From Sphingobacterium sp. R2 (GTDB lineage: Bacteria; Bacteroidota; Bacteroidia; Sphingobacteriales; Sphingobacteriaceae), in the NCBI RefSeq assembly GCF_040760075.1, contig NZ_CP142884.1, positions 2,108,001-2,172,000 of the forward strand: 64,000 nucleotides of DNA. Direction: 5' to 3'. Made by a program: the position numbers and the translations under genes. Position 1 is the stretch's first letter. Every line of letters starts with the position of its first letter. The notes beneath the pieces are model-generated. The model saw only the letters and a program-made list of their open reading frames with translations, searched no databases and had not been told where the DNA came from. Below, in pieces: positions 36,130 to 45,071 of this stretch.

Positions 36130-39100
36130 TTATGCTTCAACCAATTTTTGACGAATGACATTTTTGTACTCTCTTGGGAATACCTTAATGAATTTATTTT
36201 TTTCTCTCGACCAGTTTTGTAGAATGAAATCTGCTCTGCGACTATTGGTCAGCAAGATATGACGTTTTAACAAGGCAATGATTGCGGTTTCGTCTTCACT
36301 TTCCAATGGATCTAAGTCAACCATTTCCTGATTACAATTATCGCGGAAATCTTCGTTAATGTCGTAGATCCATGCGATACCGCCGCTCATTCCGGCAGCA
36401 AAGTTACGACCTGTTGCGCCCAAGATTAGCGCACGGCCCCCAGTCATGTACTCACAGCCATGGTCACCAACACCCTCAACTACCGCTGTTGCACCTGAGT
36501 TACGTACAGCAAAGCGTTCGCCGGCCTGTCCGTTGACGAATAGATGACCTGAGGTTGCACCAAATAGTGCTACGTTACCGATAATGATATTATCTTCCGG
36601 TACAAGAGCACTTTCTGCAACGGGATAGATGGCTAGCTGAGCTCCTGATAGCCCTTTTCCAACATAATCATTGGCTTCACCTTGTAACTCAAATGAAAGT
36701 CCTTTGGTCGAAAATGCGCCGAAGCTCTGTCCGGCCGAACCTTCAAATTTGAAATTGATGGTATTATCAGGTAGGCCTTCAGAACCATAGAGTTTTGATA
36801 TTTCATTAGACAGCATTGTTCCGATGGTACGGTCTGTATTTTTTACTTTAAAGGTGCCAAATACAGGTGTTTTGGTATCAAGAGCCAATTTAGACTGTTT
36901 CAATAAGCCCCAATCCAAGATCATGGCCATACCGTGATCCTGCTCCTCGGTATTGTATAATGATTGCCCAGGCTCGTTTCGCTCTACGTGCAATATATCG
37001 GTAAAGTCAATTTTCTTTGCTTTCCAATGATCTATATTTTCACGTTTTTTTAGGAATTGAGCTCGTCCAACCATTTCGTTGATGGTGCGAAAGCCTAGAT
37101 ACGCCATTGTTTCGCGCACTTCTTCTGCCAAGAAAGTGAATAAGTTGACAATATCTTCTGGTTTTCCGGAGAATAATTTACGCAGTTCTGGATCTTGAGT
37201 TGCAACACCTACAGGGCAGGTATTCAGGTGGCATTTACGCATCATGATACAGCCGCCGGCAACTAGGGCAGCAGTGGACACACCCCACTCTTCGGCTCCT
37301 AATAGTGTAGCAATGATGATGTCACGACCTGTTTTTACCTGACCATCAGCTTGAAGCACGACACGGCTGCGCAATTTGTTTTTCACCAGTGTCTGATGGG
37401 CTTCTGCAAGGCCTAATTCCCAAGGAAGACCGGCATGTTTGATTGAACTGATTGGGGATGCGCCTGTACCGCCGTCAAAACCTGCAATGAGGATGACATC
37501 GGCGTGAGCTTTTGCAACTCCGGCAGCAATGGTACCAACACCTGCTTTAGAGACCAATTTTACGTTGATTCTTGCTTGACGATTGGCATTTTTTAGGTCA
37601 AAGATCAGCTGGGCTAAATCTTCGATGGAGTAAATATCGTGATGGGGTGGTGGTGAAATCAGACCGACACCCGGTGTAGAGTGTCTGGTTTTTGCTATCC
37701 AGGCATCAACTTTAGGCCCTGGTAATTGTCCCCCTTCACCTGGTTTGGCTCCTTGCGCCATCTTAATCTGTAACTCATCTGCTTGTGTCAGGTAATTGGA
37801 CGTGACACCAAAACGAGCCGAGGCAACCTGTTTAATTGCTGAACGCATGGAATCTCCATTTGGGAGTGGTTTATAACGAAGTTCATCCTCTCCACCTTCG
37901 CCGGTATTGGATTTTGCTCCGATGCGGTTCATGGCGATGGCAAGGGTACTATGCGCTTCGTGGGAAATTGACCCAAAGGACATCGCTCCGGTTGCGAAAC
38001 GTTTTAGAATTTCACTAGCAGGTTCTACTTGCTCCAATGGAATAGAATTGCGATGTTTTGCAAAGTCCAACAATCCACGAAGGGTAAACATATGTTCTTT
38101 TTGCTCGTTGATTTTCTGCGCGTATTTTTTATAGGTTGCGTAGTCTCCAGTGCGACAGGCCTGTTGCAAGAGGTGAATCGTGTCAGGATTCCAAAGGTGG
38201 CCTTCACCGCGGCGTTTCCATTGGTAAATACCGCCTTCTGGCAATAGATTTTGCGGGGTACGGCTTTTTTCAAATCCACGCCAGTGTTTTGAGAGGGCTT
38301 CTTTGGCAAGATCATCTAATGTCATGCCGCCGATACGTGAGACTGCTCCGCAGAAAAATTTATCAACAACGGATTTGTCGATGCCGAGTACCTCGAAGAT
38401 CTGTGCTCCGTGGTAGGATTGCAATGTGGAGATCCCCATTTTGGAGAAAATTTTCAACAAACCATTGTTGACGGCCTTGACGTAGTTTTTGGATAATTCT
38501 GGCCAAGTAAGCTCTGTATCTAAGGTGTTTTGTTCCTTCATGGTACGGATGCTTGCCAGTGCCATATAAGGATTAATCGCTGTGGCACCGAATGCCAATA
38601 GGCAGGCAAAATGGTGTACTTCCCAAGCATCACCGGCTTCGACCACTAGACCTACTGCGCCGCGATTTCCGGTTTTGATCAAATGGTGGTGCACAGCTGA
38701 TACAGCAAGTAAGGAAGGGATCGCAGCATGTTTGGAGTCGATTGCGCGATCCGAAAGGATTAAGACTTCAAAACCATCACGTACAGCATCATCAGCATAG
38801 CGACACAGGCGCTCTAAACCTGCTTCTAATGCCCCAGGTTTGCCATCCGAGCGGAAGTAAGATTGAATGGTTTTTGCCTGGAATAAACCTGTATCGATGG
38901 AACGCAATTTCTCCAGTTCTTTGGAGGTCAAAATCGGATGTGGCAAAGTCACACAGTGACAGAATTTCTTGTCTTCGATCAGGATATTGCCTGCGTTACC
39001 GATGAATGTTGCTAAACTCATGACCAAGCGTTCGCGAATTGGATCGATTGGTGGATTGGTTACTTGAGCAAAGAATTGCTTAAAGTAACTTGAGATATGC

Positions 39101-40644
39101 TGTGGTTGATCGGAAAGAATGGCTAGCGGAACATCGGAACCCATTGAGCCTGTTGGTTCATATCCTGTTAGCGCCATTGGCGTCAGGATAGTTTCCAGGT
39201 CTTCTCGGGAGAAACCAAATGTCTTTTGATATTTGAAAACGGAATCTTTGGAAAGGTAGGTATAGGTTACACGGGGTTCTTCCAATTCTTCCAGCTTGAT
39301 TTTGTAATTATCCAACCAATCGCTGTAGGGTTGTTGATTGATCAATTGATCTTTTACTTCTTTATCGGTAAGGATACGGCCCTGTTCCATGTCGACAAGA
39401 AAAATCTTGCCTGCTTGTTGTCTGCCTTTTTTGATGATGGTAGATTCTTCGATTGGAAGTGCACCTGCTTCAGAAGCAACCACGACACGGTCGTCTGAGG
39501 TTACGGCATAACGAAGTGGACGTAAGCCGTTGCGGTCTAATGTAGCGCCAATGTGTTTACCATCGGTAAAACAAAGTGCTGCAGGACCATCCCAAGGTTC
39601 CATTAATGTGGCGTGATATTCGTAGAAAGCACGTTTTAACGGATCCATTTGTGTGTTGCCATCCCAAGCTTCAGGAACTAACATTAACATGACATGGGTT
39701 AAACTACGGCCGCTATGTAAAAGCAATTCGGCAACATTATCGAGACATGCAGAGTCTGATTGACCACGGTCTACAACAGGAAGCAGGATTTCCATTTCCT
39801 CTTCTGTAAAGTAAGGCGATGATAATGCACGCATGCCTGCATAAAACCAATTGAGGTTACCTGTCAGGGTGTTGATCTCGCCATTGTGTGCCAACATACG
39901 GAAAGGCTGTGCGAGTGACCATGAAGGGAATGTATTGGTTGAAAAACGCGAGTGAACTAAGCCAAAAGCAGATACTACACGAGGATCGCGTAAATCGAGA
40001 TAATAGGTTCCGACTTGGTATGTTGTTAATTGACCTTTGTAAATAATTGTTTTGCAAGAAAGGGATGCAAAGTAAAGTGGGAGAGGGTATTCTTGTTGTT
40101 GTTTAACTTTTTGGATGATCAGGCGACGTAATACAAAAAGCTTGCGTTCAAATTCTTCAGTGTTTGAAACGCCGTCCGGTCTGCTGACAAAAAATTGGAC
40201 AATCTCGGGTTCCGCACTGAGCGCTGTTGGTCCAATACCTTCACGATTGACAGGTACTGGACGGTAACCAAGGAATTTCATACCCCTCTCTACTGCCGCC
40301 TCTTCAATTAAATCCCGACATATTTTGTTCATGTCTTCTTCTTTAGGAAGAAAAACCATACCTGTGCCATAATAACCTGGCTCCTCCAATTGTATACCCA
40401 AGCTGATACATTCTTCCCATAAAAATTCATGCGGAAGTTGGATCATGATACCTGCTCCGTCACCACTTTCTGGGTCACAGCCACAAGCACCGCGGTGTTC
40501 CATGTTTTCCAACATGGTCAATGCATCCTTTACTTGTGCGTGTGATTTATTCCCTTTGATATGGGCGACAAAGCCTACCCCACAGGCGTCATGCTCAAAA
40601 TTAGGGTCGTAGAGGCCCTCCGTTTTCGGTCTTTGTTGAATCAT
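36130..40644 (-). CDS. gltB: Glutamate synthase large subunit
   Basis: This 1504-residue enzyme makes two glutamates from glutamine and 2-oxoglutarate. Cys21 in HDACGVGFVAH is the class II glutaminase nucleophile, exposed after removal of a short propeptide. The central and FMN domains follow (LQADGQVKTGRDIIIATLLG and GGTGASPISSIKHAG), with the 3Fe-4S ligands in CIMMRKCHLNTCPVGVATQ, and a C-terminal beta-helix domain (ANDYVGKGLSGAQ and GRNFAAGMSGGIAW). Full length, one of the largest genes in the window. The promoter region upstream is AT-rich, but no exact -7 match was found. Confidence 0.96.
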   Translation of the reverse strand: MIQQRPKTEGLYDPNFEHDACGVGFVAHIKGNKSHAQVKDALTMLENMEHRGACGCDPESGDGAGIMIQLPHEFLWEECISLGIQLEEPGYYGTGMVFLPKEEDMNKICRDLIEEAAVERGMKFLGYRPVPVNREGIGPTALSAEPEIVQFFVSRPDGVSNTEEFERKLFVLRRLIIQKVKQQQEYPLPLYFASLSCKTIIYKGQLTTYQVGTYYLDLRDPRVVSAFGLVHSRFSTNTFPSWSLAQPFRMLAHNGEINTLTGNLNWFYAGMRALSSPYFTEEEMEILLPVVDRGQSDSACLDNVAELLLHSGRSLTHVMLMLVPEAWDGNTQMDPLKRAFYEYHATLMEPWDGPAALCFTDGKHIGATLDRNGLRPLRYAVTSDDRVVVASEAGALPIEESTIIKKGRQQAGKIFLVDMEQGRILTDKEVKDQLINQQPYSDWLDNYKIKLEELEEPRVTYTYLSKDSVFKYQKTFGFSREDLETILTPMALTGYEPTGSMGSDVPLAILSDQPQHISSYFKQFFAQVTNPPIDPIRERLVMSLATFIGNAGNILIEDKKFCHCVTLPHPILTSKELEKLRSIDTGLFQAKTIQSYFRSDGKPGALEAGLERLCRYADDAVRDGFEVLILSDRAIDSKHAAIPSLLAVSAVHHHLIKTGNRGAVGLVVEAGDAWEVHHFACLLAFGATAINPYMALASIRTMKEQNTLDTELTWPELSKNYVKAVNNGLLKIFSKMGISTLQSYHGAQIFEVLGIDKSVVDKFFCGAVSRIGGMTLDDLAKEALSKHWRGFEKSRTPQNLLPEGGIYQWKRRGEGHLWNPDTIHLLQQACRTGDYATYKKYAQKINEQKEHMFTLRGLLDFAKHRNSIPLEQVEPASEILKRFATGAMSFGSISHEAHSTLAIAMNRIGAKSNTGEGGEDELRYKPLPNGDSMRSAIKQVASARFGVTSNYLTQADELQIKMAQGAKPGEGGQLPGPKVDAWIAKTRHSTPGVGLISPPPHHDIYSIEDLAQLIFDLKNANRQARINVKLVSKAGVGTIAAGVAKAHADVILIAGFDGGTGASPISSIKHAGLPWELGLAEAHQTLVKNKLRSRVVLQADGQVKTGRDIIIATLLGAEEWGVSTAALVAGGCIMMRKCHLNTCPVGVATQDPELRKLFSGKPEDIVNLFTFLAEEVRETMAYLGFRTINEMVGRAQFLKKRENIDHWKAKKIDFTDILHVERNEPGQSLYNTEEQDHGMAMILDWGLLKQSKLALDTKTPVFGTFKVKNTDRTIGTMLSNEISKLYGSEGLPDNTINFKFEGSAGQSFGAFSTKGLSFELQGEANDYVGKGLSGAQLAIYPVAESALVPEDNIIIGNVALFGATSGHLFVNGQAGERFAVRNSGATAVVEGVGDHGCEYMTGGRALILGATGRNFAAGMSGGIAWIYDINEDFRDNCNQEMVDLDPLESEDETAIIALLKRHILLTNSRRADFILQNWSREKNKFIKVFPREYKNVIRQKLVEA

Positions 40645-40951
40645 CTTTCCTTTTCAAATATTATACATTGCTAATATAGGAATAAAAAACGTAAATATTG
40701 TAAATATTCTAATGAAAATCTGTTTAATTTGATTTTATCATTTCTTTTGAAGTGTTTTGTTGCTGATATTGTATTTATTGTTCTTAGCTGTTAATACAGT
40801 TTGATGCGTAGCTGAATAATGCAACATTTGGCAATATTTTTTTGTGTGATATGGAAAAAGCATCCCAAGATTGCGAGAATATATATAAATTAGGCAAAGT
40901 ATTGCATATGCTTTTATGCTGTATCGACATGGCTTAACTAAAGAGAATGAG
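40645..40951. other. AT-rich divergent intergenic region upstream of gltB and the epimerase
   Basis: This 307-base gap is very AT-rich and holds the promoters of two divergent genes. Near-matches to the -7 element exist on both strands (for example AATATTTG before gltB), but no exact one. No gene or RNA was recognised. Confidence 0.5.
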
Positions 40952-42049
40952 ATGAAAATAACTGAAATTGAAATTTATCGACTAAGCATTCCTATGGAAC
41001 CTTTTGTCATTGCGACAGGGACAATGGACTATGCGCAAAATACCTTTATACGTATATATACCGATGCCAATATCTATGGTGTGGGTGAATGTTCTGCCTT
41101 TCCGATGATCGTTGGAGAAACACAAGATACTTGCTTAGTTCTGGCAAGAGATTTTGCAAAGATCTGGAAGGGGCGCGATCCTTTGGCCATAGAAGAGCGT
41201 TTGGCTGAATTGGATTTGTATATAGCCGGTAACAAAACGATCAAATCGGCTTTTGATATGGCCTTGTATGATTTGGCCGCCAAACATGCTGGTCTACCGC
41301 TTTATCAGTTTCTAAAGGGAACGAAACGAGAAATTACGACAGATATCACTTTAGGAATTGCGTCTCCGGAAGAGATGGCGGTGAAGGCAAAGCGTTTACA
41401 GGACGAAGGTGCGGTCATGTTGAAAGTTAAACTGGGGAAGGAGCCAAAAACGGATATTGCACGTATTCGTGAAATACGTAAGGCTGTTGGATTCGAAATG
41501 CCTATTCGCGTGGATGCAAATCAAGGCTGGTCTTATGCGGGGGCAATAGAAGCTTTGCAGGGGCTGGAACCTTTTAAGATACAATTTTGTGAACAACCAA
41601 TGCGTACCTGGGATGACGAATATTTACCGCAATTGCGCACAGAAACTATTGTTCCCGTGATGGCAGATGAATCTGTTTATTCTCACCATGACGCAGAGCG
41701 TCTCTGTAAAGCTGATGCTTGCGATTATATCAATATTAAATTTTCGAAATCAGGAGGTATTCAAGAGGCCTTAAAAATTAATCATATTGCCGCGGAATAC
41801 GGCATTACTTGTATGATCGGAGGAATGCTGGAATCTCGCTTGGCTTTGGCTGCTAAGGTACATTTCGCGTATGCTGCACCAAATGTCAAGTTTTTTGATC
41901 TGGACACGTGTATGGTTGGCCATCTGGAGGATCCTGTTATCGGTGGTATTCAGTATGACGGATACAAAATACATATTTCAGACGAAATTGGTATCGGGGC
42001 CGATATAGACCAAGGGTTCTTAGACCGTTGTGAGAAATGGATCATTTAA
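40952..42049 (+). CDS. Dipeptide epimerase (enolase superfamily)
   Basis: The ATG at 40952 gives 365 residues; an ATG at 40916 would add 12 atypical residues. The MLE-subgroup active site is complete: Lys158-x-Lys160, metal ligands Asp188, Glu214 and Asp239, Lys263, and the Asp316-x-Asp318 motif that distinguishes dipeptide epimerases. These enzymes, such as L-Ala-D/L-Glu epimerase, act in recycling of murein peptides or on other dipeptides. The exact substrate cannot be told. A 36-residue membrane peptide gene follows 13 bases later. Confidence 0.92.
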   Translation: MKITEIEIYRLSIPMEPFVIATGTMDYAQNTFIRIYTDANIYGVGECSAFPMIVGETQDTCLVLARDFAKIWKGRDPLAIEERLAELDLYIAGNKTIKSAFDMALYDLAAKHAGLPLYQFLKGTKREITTDITLGIASPEEMAVKAKRLQDEGAVMLKVKLGKEPKTDIARIREIRKAVGFEMPIRVDANQGWSYAGAIEALQGLEPFKIQFCEQPMRTWDDEYLPQLRTETIVPVMADESVYSHHDAERLCKADACDYINIKFSKSGGIQEALKINHIAAEYGITCMIGGMLESRLALAAKVHFAYAAPNVKFFDLDTCMVGHLEDPVIGGIQYDGYKIHISDEIGIGADIDQGFLDRCEKWII

Positions 42050-42062
42050 ATTGTGGTAAATG

Positions 42063-42173
42063 ATGAATAGTATGAACTGGGGAATAGGGATACAAGAGAT
42101 TGTTGTGCTGATTATTATTGTTATCTTTTTGGTAGCGGCCTATTTGTTTTTCTCTAAGTTGTTGAGAAAGTAG
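42063..42173 (+). CDS. 36-residue single-helix peptide resembling a TatA N-terminus
   Basis: The frame starts with ATG at 42063, 13 bases after the epimerase stop, and encodes 36 residues. The sequence includes GIGIQEIVVLIIIVIF and ends in SKLLRK. The N-terminal GIGxQE followed by a hydrophobic helix resembles TatA/TatE, but the FGxKKxPE hinge and amphipathic helix are absent. It may be a small membrane protein co-expressed with the epimerase. Short length makes the call uncertain. Confidence 0.5.
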   Translation: MNSMNWGIGIQEIVVLIIIVIFLVAAYLFFSKLLRK

Positions 42174-42222
42174 GTTTAGTTGGCTTTAAAAAAAATGTGT
42201 TCTATACGCGTTTTGAATCTCT

Positions 42223-42256
42223 ATTGGGACGAAATAGATTATATTCAGTACCTTTG
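42223..42256 (+). promoter_or_regulatory. Promoter of the deoxyhypusine synthase-like gene
   Basis: TACCTTTG at 42249-42256 matches TAnnTTTG, with a TTG (within ATTG at 42223-42226) 22 bases upstream. Transcription would begin near 42261, 31 bases before the ATG. Confidence 0.65.
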
Positions 42257-42291
42257 CGGTACTTATTATTTTATAAAAGTTAGAAAATATC

Positions 42292-43272
42292 ATGAGTACT
42301 CAAAAAGGACCTATTTCTCAATTTATTGAGCATAATTACCGTCACTTTAACGCAGCGGCATTAGTAGATGCTGCAAAAGGTTACGAGGAACATCTATTGG
42401 ATGGTGGAAAAATGTTGATCTCTTTGGGAGGTGCAATGTCTACCGCCGAATTGGGTGTTTCTTTGGCAGAAATGATCCGTCAAGATAAAGTACACTTTAT
42501 TTCTTGTACTGGTGCTAATTTGGAAGAGGATGTGATGAACCTTGTGGCACACTCACACTACAAAAGAATCCCGAATTATAGAGATTTGACAGCTGAGCAA
42601 GAAAGAGAGTTATTGGATAACCACTATAACCGTGTGACAGATACTTGTATTCCGGAAGAGGAAGCTTTCCGTCGTTTGCAGAAACATCTTGAAGATGTTT
42701 GGCATGCTGCTGAGGCTAAAGGTGAGCGTTACTTACCACATGAGTTTCTTTATCAGGTTGTTAACTCTGGTGTGTTGGAGCAATATTATGAAATCGACCC
42801 AAAAGATTCTTGGATTGTTGCTGCTGCTGAGAAAAATTTACCAATTGTATGTCCAGGATGGGAAGATTCAACGACAGGTAATATCTTCGCTTCCAATGTG
42901 ATCAAAGGTAAATTGAAGGCGAGTACAGTAAAATCGGGTATCGAGTACATGATTTACTTGACAGAATGGTACCGTAACAACTCAGCAGGTAAAGGTGTTG
43001 GATTTTTCCAAATCGCAGGTGGTATTTCTGGTGACTTCCCAATCTGTGTAGTTCCGATGATGTATCAAGATCTTGAATGGGAAGAAGTACCTTTCTGGGC
43101 TTATTTCTGTCAAATTTCGGATTCAACAACTTCGTATGGTTCTTACTCTGGTGCTGTTCCAAACGAGAAAATCACTTGGGGCAAATTAGATATTGATACT
43201 CCTAAATTTATCGTAGAATCTGATGCGACAATCGTTGCGCCATTAATCTTCTCGTATATCTTAAGTCATTAA
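42292..43272 (+). CDS. Deoxyhypusine synthase family protein
   Basis: This 326-residue protein belongs to the deoxyhypusine synthase (DHS) family. The NAD-binding type segments include SLGGAMSTAELG, ISCTGANLEED and a later GWEDSTTGN. The catalytic lysine region is conserved: Lys298 in TWGKLD, after SYSGAVPNEKI, followed by FIVESDATIVAPL. In eukaryotes and archaea DHS modifies eIF5A with spermidine. Bacteria lack eIF5A, so bacterial homologues must have other acceptors or work in polyamine synthesis. Here the gene stands alone between a promoter and a terminator, so its neighbours give no clue. Confidence 0.88.
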   Translation: MSTQKGPISQFIEHNYRHFNAAALVDAAKGYEEHLLDGGKMLISLGGAMSTAELGVSLAEMIRQDKVHFISCTGANLEEDVMNLVAHSHYKRIPNYRDLTAEQERELLDNHYNRVTDTCIPEEEAFRRLQKHLEDVWHAAEAKGERYLPHEFLYQVVNSGVLEQYYEIDPKDSWIVAAAEKNLPIVCPGWEDSTTGNIFASNVIKGKLKASTVKSGIEYMIYLTEWYRNNSAGKGVGFFQIAGGISGDFPICVVPMMYQDLEWEEVPFWAYFCQISDSTTSYGSYSGAVPNEKITWGKLDIDTPKFIVESDATIVAPLIFSYILSH

Positions 43273-43288
43273 TCTTTTTGACATACAG

Positions 43289-43319
43289 AAAGGAGCGATT
43301 TTTCGCTCCTTTTTCTTTT
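43289..43319 (+). terminator. Intrinsic terminator after the DHS-like gene
   Basis: AAAGGAGCGA pairs with TCGCTCCTTT (43289-43298 and 43303-43312), followed by a long T-rich tail. Confidence 0.88.
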
Positions 43320-43363
43320 CCCTTTTTCTTCTTTATCTTTACTGTCTAATATTTCTTTTCCCG

Positions 43364-44026
43364 ATGAGCAATCTTACAACAGATAATCCCGTTGCACTTC
43401 AGACCTTAATGGATGAAACAATCTTTGGAAATGGTTTTGATTTTCAAGCCGATATATCTGCCCATCCTATGCCAGAGGAGAACAGTGCGCATGCGCAAAC
43501 AGCTTTTGTACAAGCATCATCGACAACGAAGGACACTTCGTATTTGGCATTGGGGGTAGGTGCGGAGCAGGCCGCTTTGGCTATTGAGCCCCGCAAGGGC
43601 GGTGATACTGTTAACCATCTGGAGGTATTGGGTGGTGAGTTTATATATCAAGGAAATAAGGATCAGGGAATACTCTTTATTTTGCGTTACGAGGAATACC
43701 CTTACTTTTCTCCCGCCGCATTGGACGCTTTTGAAAAAACAATTGGTGCCTTGAAATTGACCAAAGAGACCGTTGCGGTACTCAATTTGGCAAATCCCCA
43801 TAATCCAAATGATTTTAAGCGTATTATGCAGTTTTTCCAACCAACTAAGATTATATTGTTAGGTGTTGACCCCGCATCTTTGAAACTTCCATTTATTGAA
43901 CATAATTCCTACATGAAAGGCCGTATTGCGACGGTTTTTAATACGTTCAGTTTTGAAGAGATGTTTGTTGATGTGAACAAAAAGAAGCTGTTTTGGAACG
44001 AATTTAAGACCTTTATTGTTTCTTGA
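43364..44026 (+). CDS. Conserved hypothetical protein
   Basis: This 220-residue soluble protein has no signal peptide. The first half is low in recognisable motifs and has an acidic ENSAHAQTAF stretch. The second half (LNLANPHNPNDFKRIMQFF, then TKIILLGVDPASLKLPFIEH and GRIATVFNTFSFEEMFVDVN) looks like an alpha/beta domain and may be conserved. It could resemble small polymerase III-type subunits, but this is only a guess and I do not assign it. It starts 44 bases after the DHS-like gene's terminator. Confidence 0.65.
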   Translation: MSNLTTDNPVALQTLMDETIFGNGFDFQADISAHPMPEENSAHAQTAFVQASSTTKDTSYLALGVGAEQAALAIEPRKGGDTVNHLEVLGGEFIYQGNKDQGILFILRYEEYPYFSPAALDAFEKTIGALKLTKETVAVLNLANPHNPNDFKRIMQFFQPTKIILLGVDPASLKLPFIEHNSYMKGRIATVFNTFSFEEMFVDVNKKKLFWNEFKTFIVS

Positions 44027-44336
44027 TTTTTTTATCAGAAACTTGTTATGAATAAAATTGGGATTTAAGAGGGAATGTGAGCTCCTAAACCCCATCTGTT
44101 ATTTAATTGAACCGCATGCGACACCATCACTAAGGTCAGCAGTAGAAGAACTTCTAAAGAAAACTTTTTTATTATTTTTATTGGGTTAATAGTGCCAATT
44201 ATGAGTTTTATTACAGAATATATATGGTAATGCTTATTTTTGGAGGTGTAACTTCATGGAAAAATCGTAGCCCACTGCAAAGTGAGGAGCACGGTAGATA
44301 AAGCGAAATAACAAACAAAAACTAAATTTGAAGAAG
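44027..44336. other. Intergenic region upstream of rdgB
   Basis: This 310-base gap holds an imperfect hairpin at 44060-44093 (GGG/CCC, TTTA/TAAA and GAG/CTC with single mismatches), which may end transcription of the upstream gene. A -7 element is at 44235-44242. The leader after it contains a short stem CACT-GCAA-AGTG. I recognised no known riboswitch. Confidence 0.5.
44235..44242 (+). promoter_or_regulatory. -7 element upstream of rdgB
   Basis: TATTTTTG matches TAnnTTTG. The predicted leader to the ATG at 44337 is about 90 bases. No clear -33 TTG is seen. Confidence 0.5.
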
Positions 44337-44912
44337 ATGCTAGAATTAGTGTTTGCAACCAATAATGCCCATAAATTGGAAGAGGTCCAAGCGATCGTGG
44401 GGGATGCTTTTGTCATTAAGAGTTTAAACGATATTGACTGTCAGGATGATATTCCAGAAACAGGTATAACATTTGAGGAAAATGCCCAGCAGAAAACGGA
44501 CTATTTGGTGAACAAATATGGTCTTTACTGTTTTGGGGATGACTCAGGCTTAGAAATTGATGCATTAAATGGTGAGCCTGGAGTTTATTCAGCACGTTAT
44601 TCAGGATCGAGGGATATGGAAAAGAATATTGATCTTGTCCTGAAAAATTTAGGCGATAACCCCAATCGTACAGCGAGATTCAAAACAGTTATTTCACTAT
44701 ATTTGAATGAGCAGCAGCACTTCTTTGAGGGAAGTATTGAAGGTAAAATTATTGCGGAACGTAGAGGTGTTGATGGTTTTGGTTATGATCCCATCTTTAT
44801 CCCTAATGGCTATGACAAGACTTTTGCGGAGATGACTGCCCTTGAAAAAAACAGCATAAGCCATCGTGCGATTGCTGTGGGCAAACTTGCTGCATATTTA
44901 AGAACGAAGTAA
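44337..44912 (+). CDS. rdgB: Non-canonical purine NTP pyrophosphatase
   Basis: The ATG at 44337 gives 191 residues; a TTG at 44328 would add three residues. This Ham1/RdgB-family enzyme hydrolyses dITP and XTP to monophosphates to protect DNA. Family motifs are LVFATNNAHKLEEV, TGITFEENAQQK, FGDDSGLEIDALNGEPGVYSAR (in pieces), GFGYDPIFIPNGYDKTFAEM and SHRAIA. A strong terminator follows before the next, convergent gene. Confidence 0.94.
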   Translation: MLELVFATNNAHKLEEVQAIVGDAFVIKSLNDIDCQDDIPETGITFEENAQQKTDYLVNKYGLYCFGDDSGLEIDALNGEPGVYSARYSGSRDMEKNIDLVLKNLGDNPNRTARFKTVISLYLNEQQHFFEGSIEGKIIAERRGVDGFGYDPIFIPNGYDKTFAEMTALEKNSISHRAIAVGKLAAYLRTK

Positions 44913-45010
44913 GTTAGTTACGATCTGATTTGAGTTATAAATAGAAGTTTTTATTTATTTAATGATAAGGAATGAGCGCGTCTGAGAGGATCAGCAGATA
45001 GGCTTAAATC

Positions 45011-45051
45011 AAAAAAGCAGCGCAAAACAATTTGTTTTGCGCTGCTTTTTT
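45011..45051. terminator. Bidirectional terminator between rdgB and the OstA-like gene
   Basis: A perfect 19-bp inverted repeat (45011-45029 and 45033-45051) with A and T tracts at the ends. The inner bases may leave a larger loop. It serves both convergent genes. Confidence 0.88.
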
Positions 45052-45071
45052 ATGCGACTTGGTATTGGCGG

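Noticed and set aside
38136..38471. 111-codon plus-strand frame inside gltB
   Set aside because: It is antisense to gltB, which is full length and intact.
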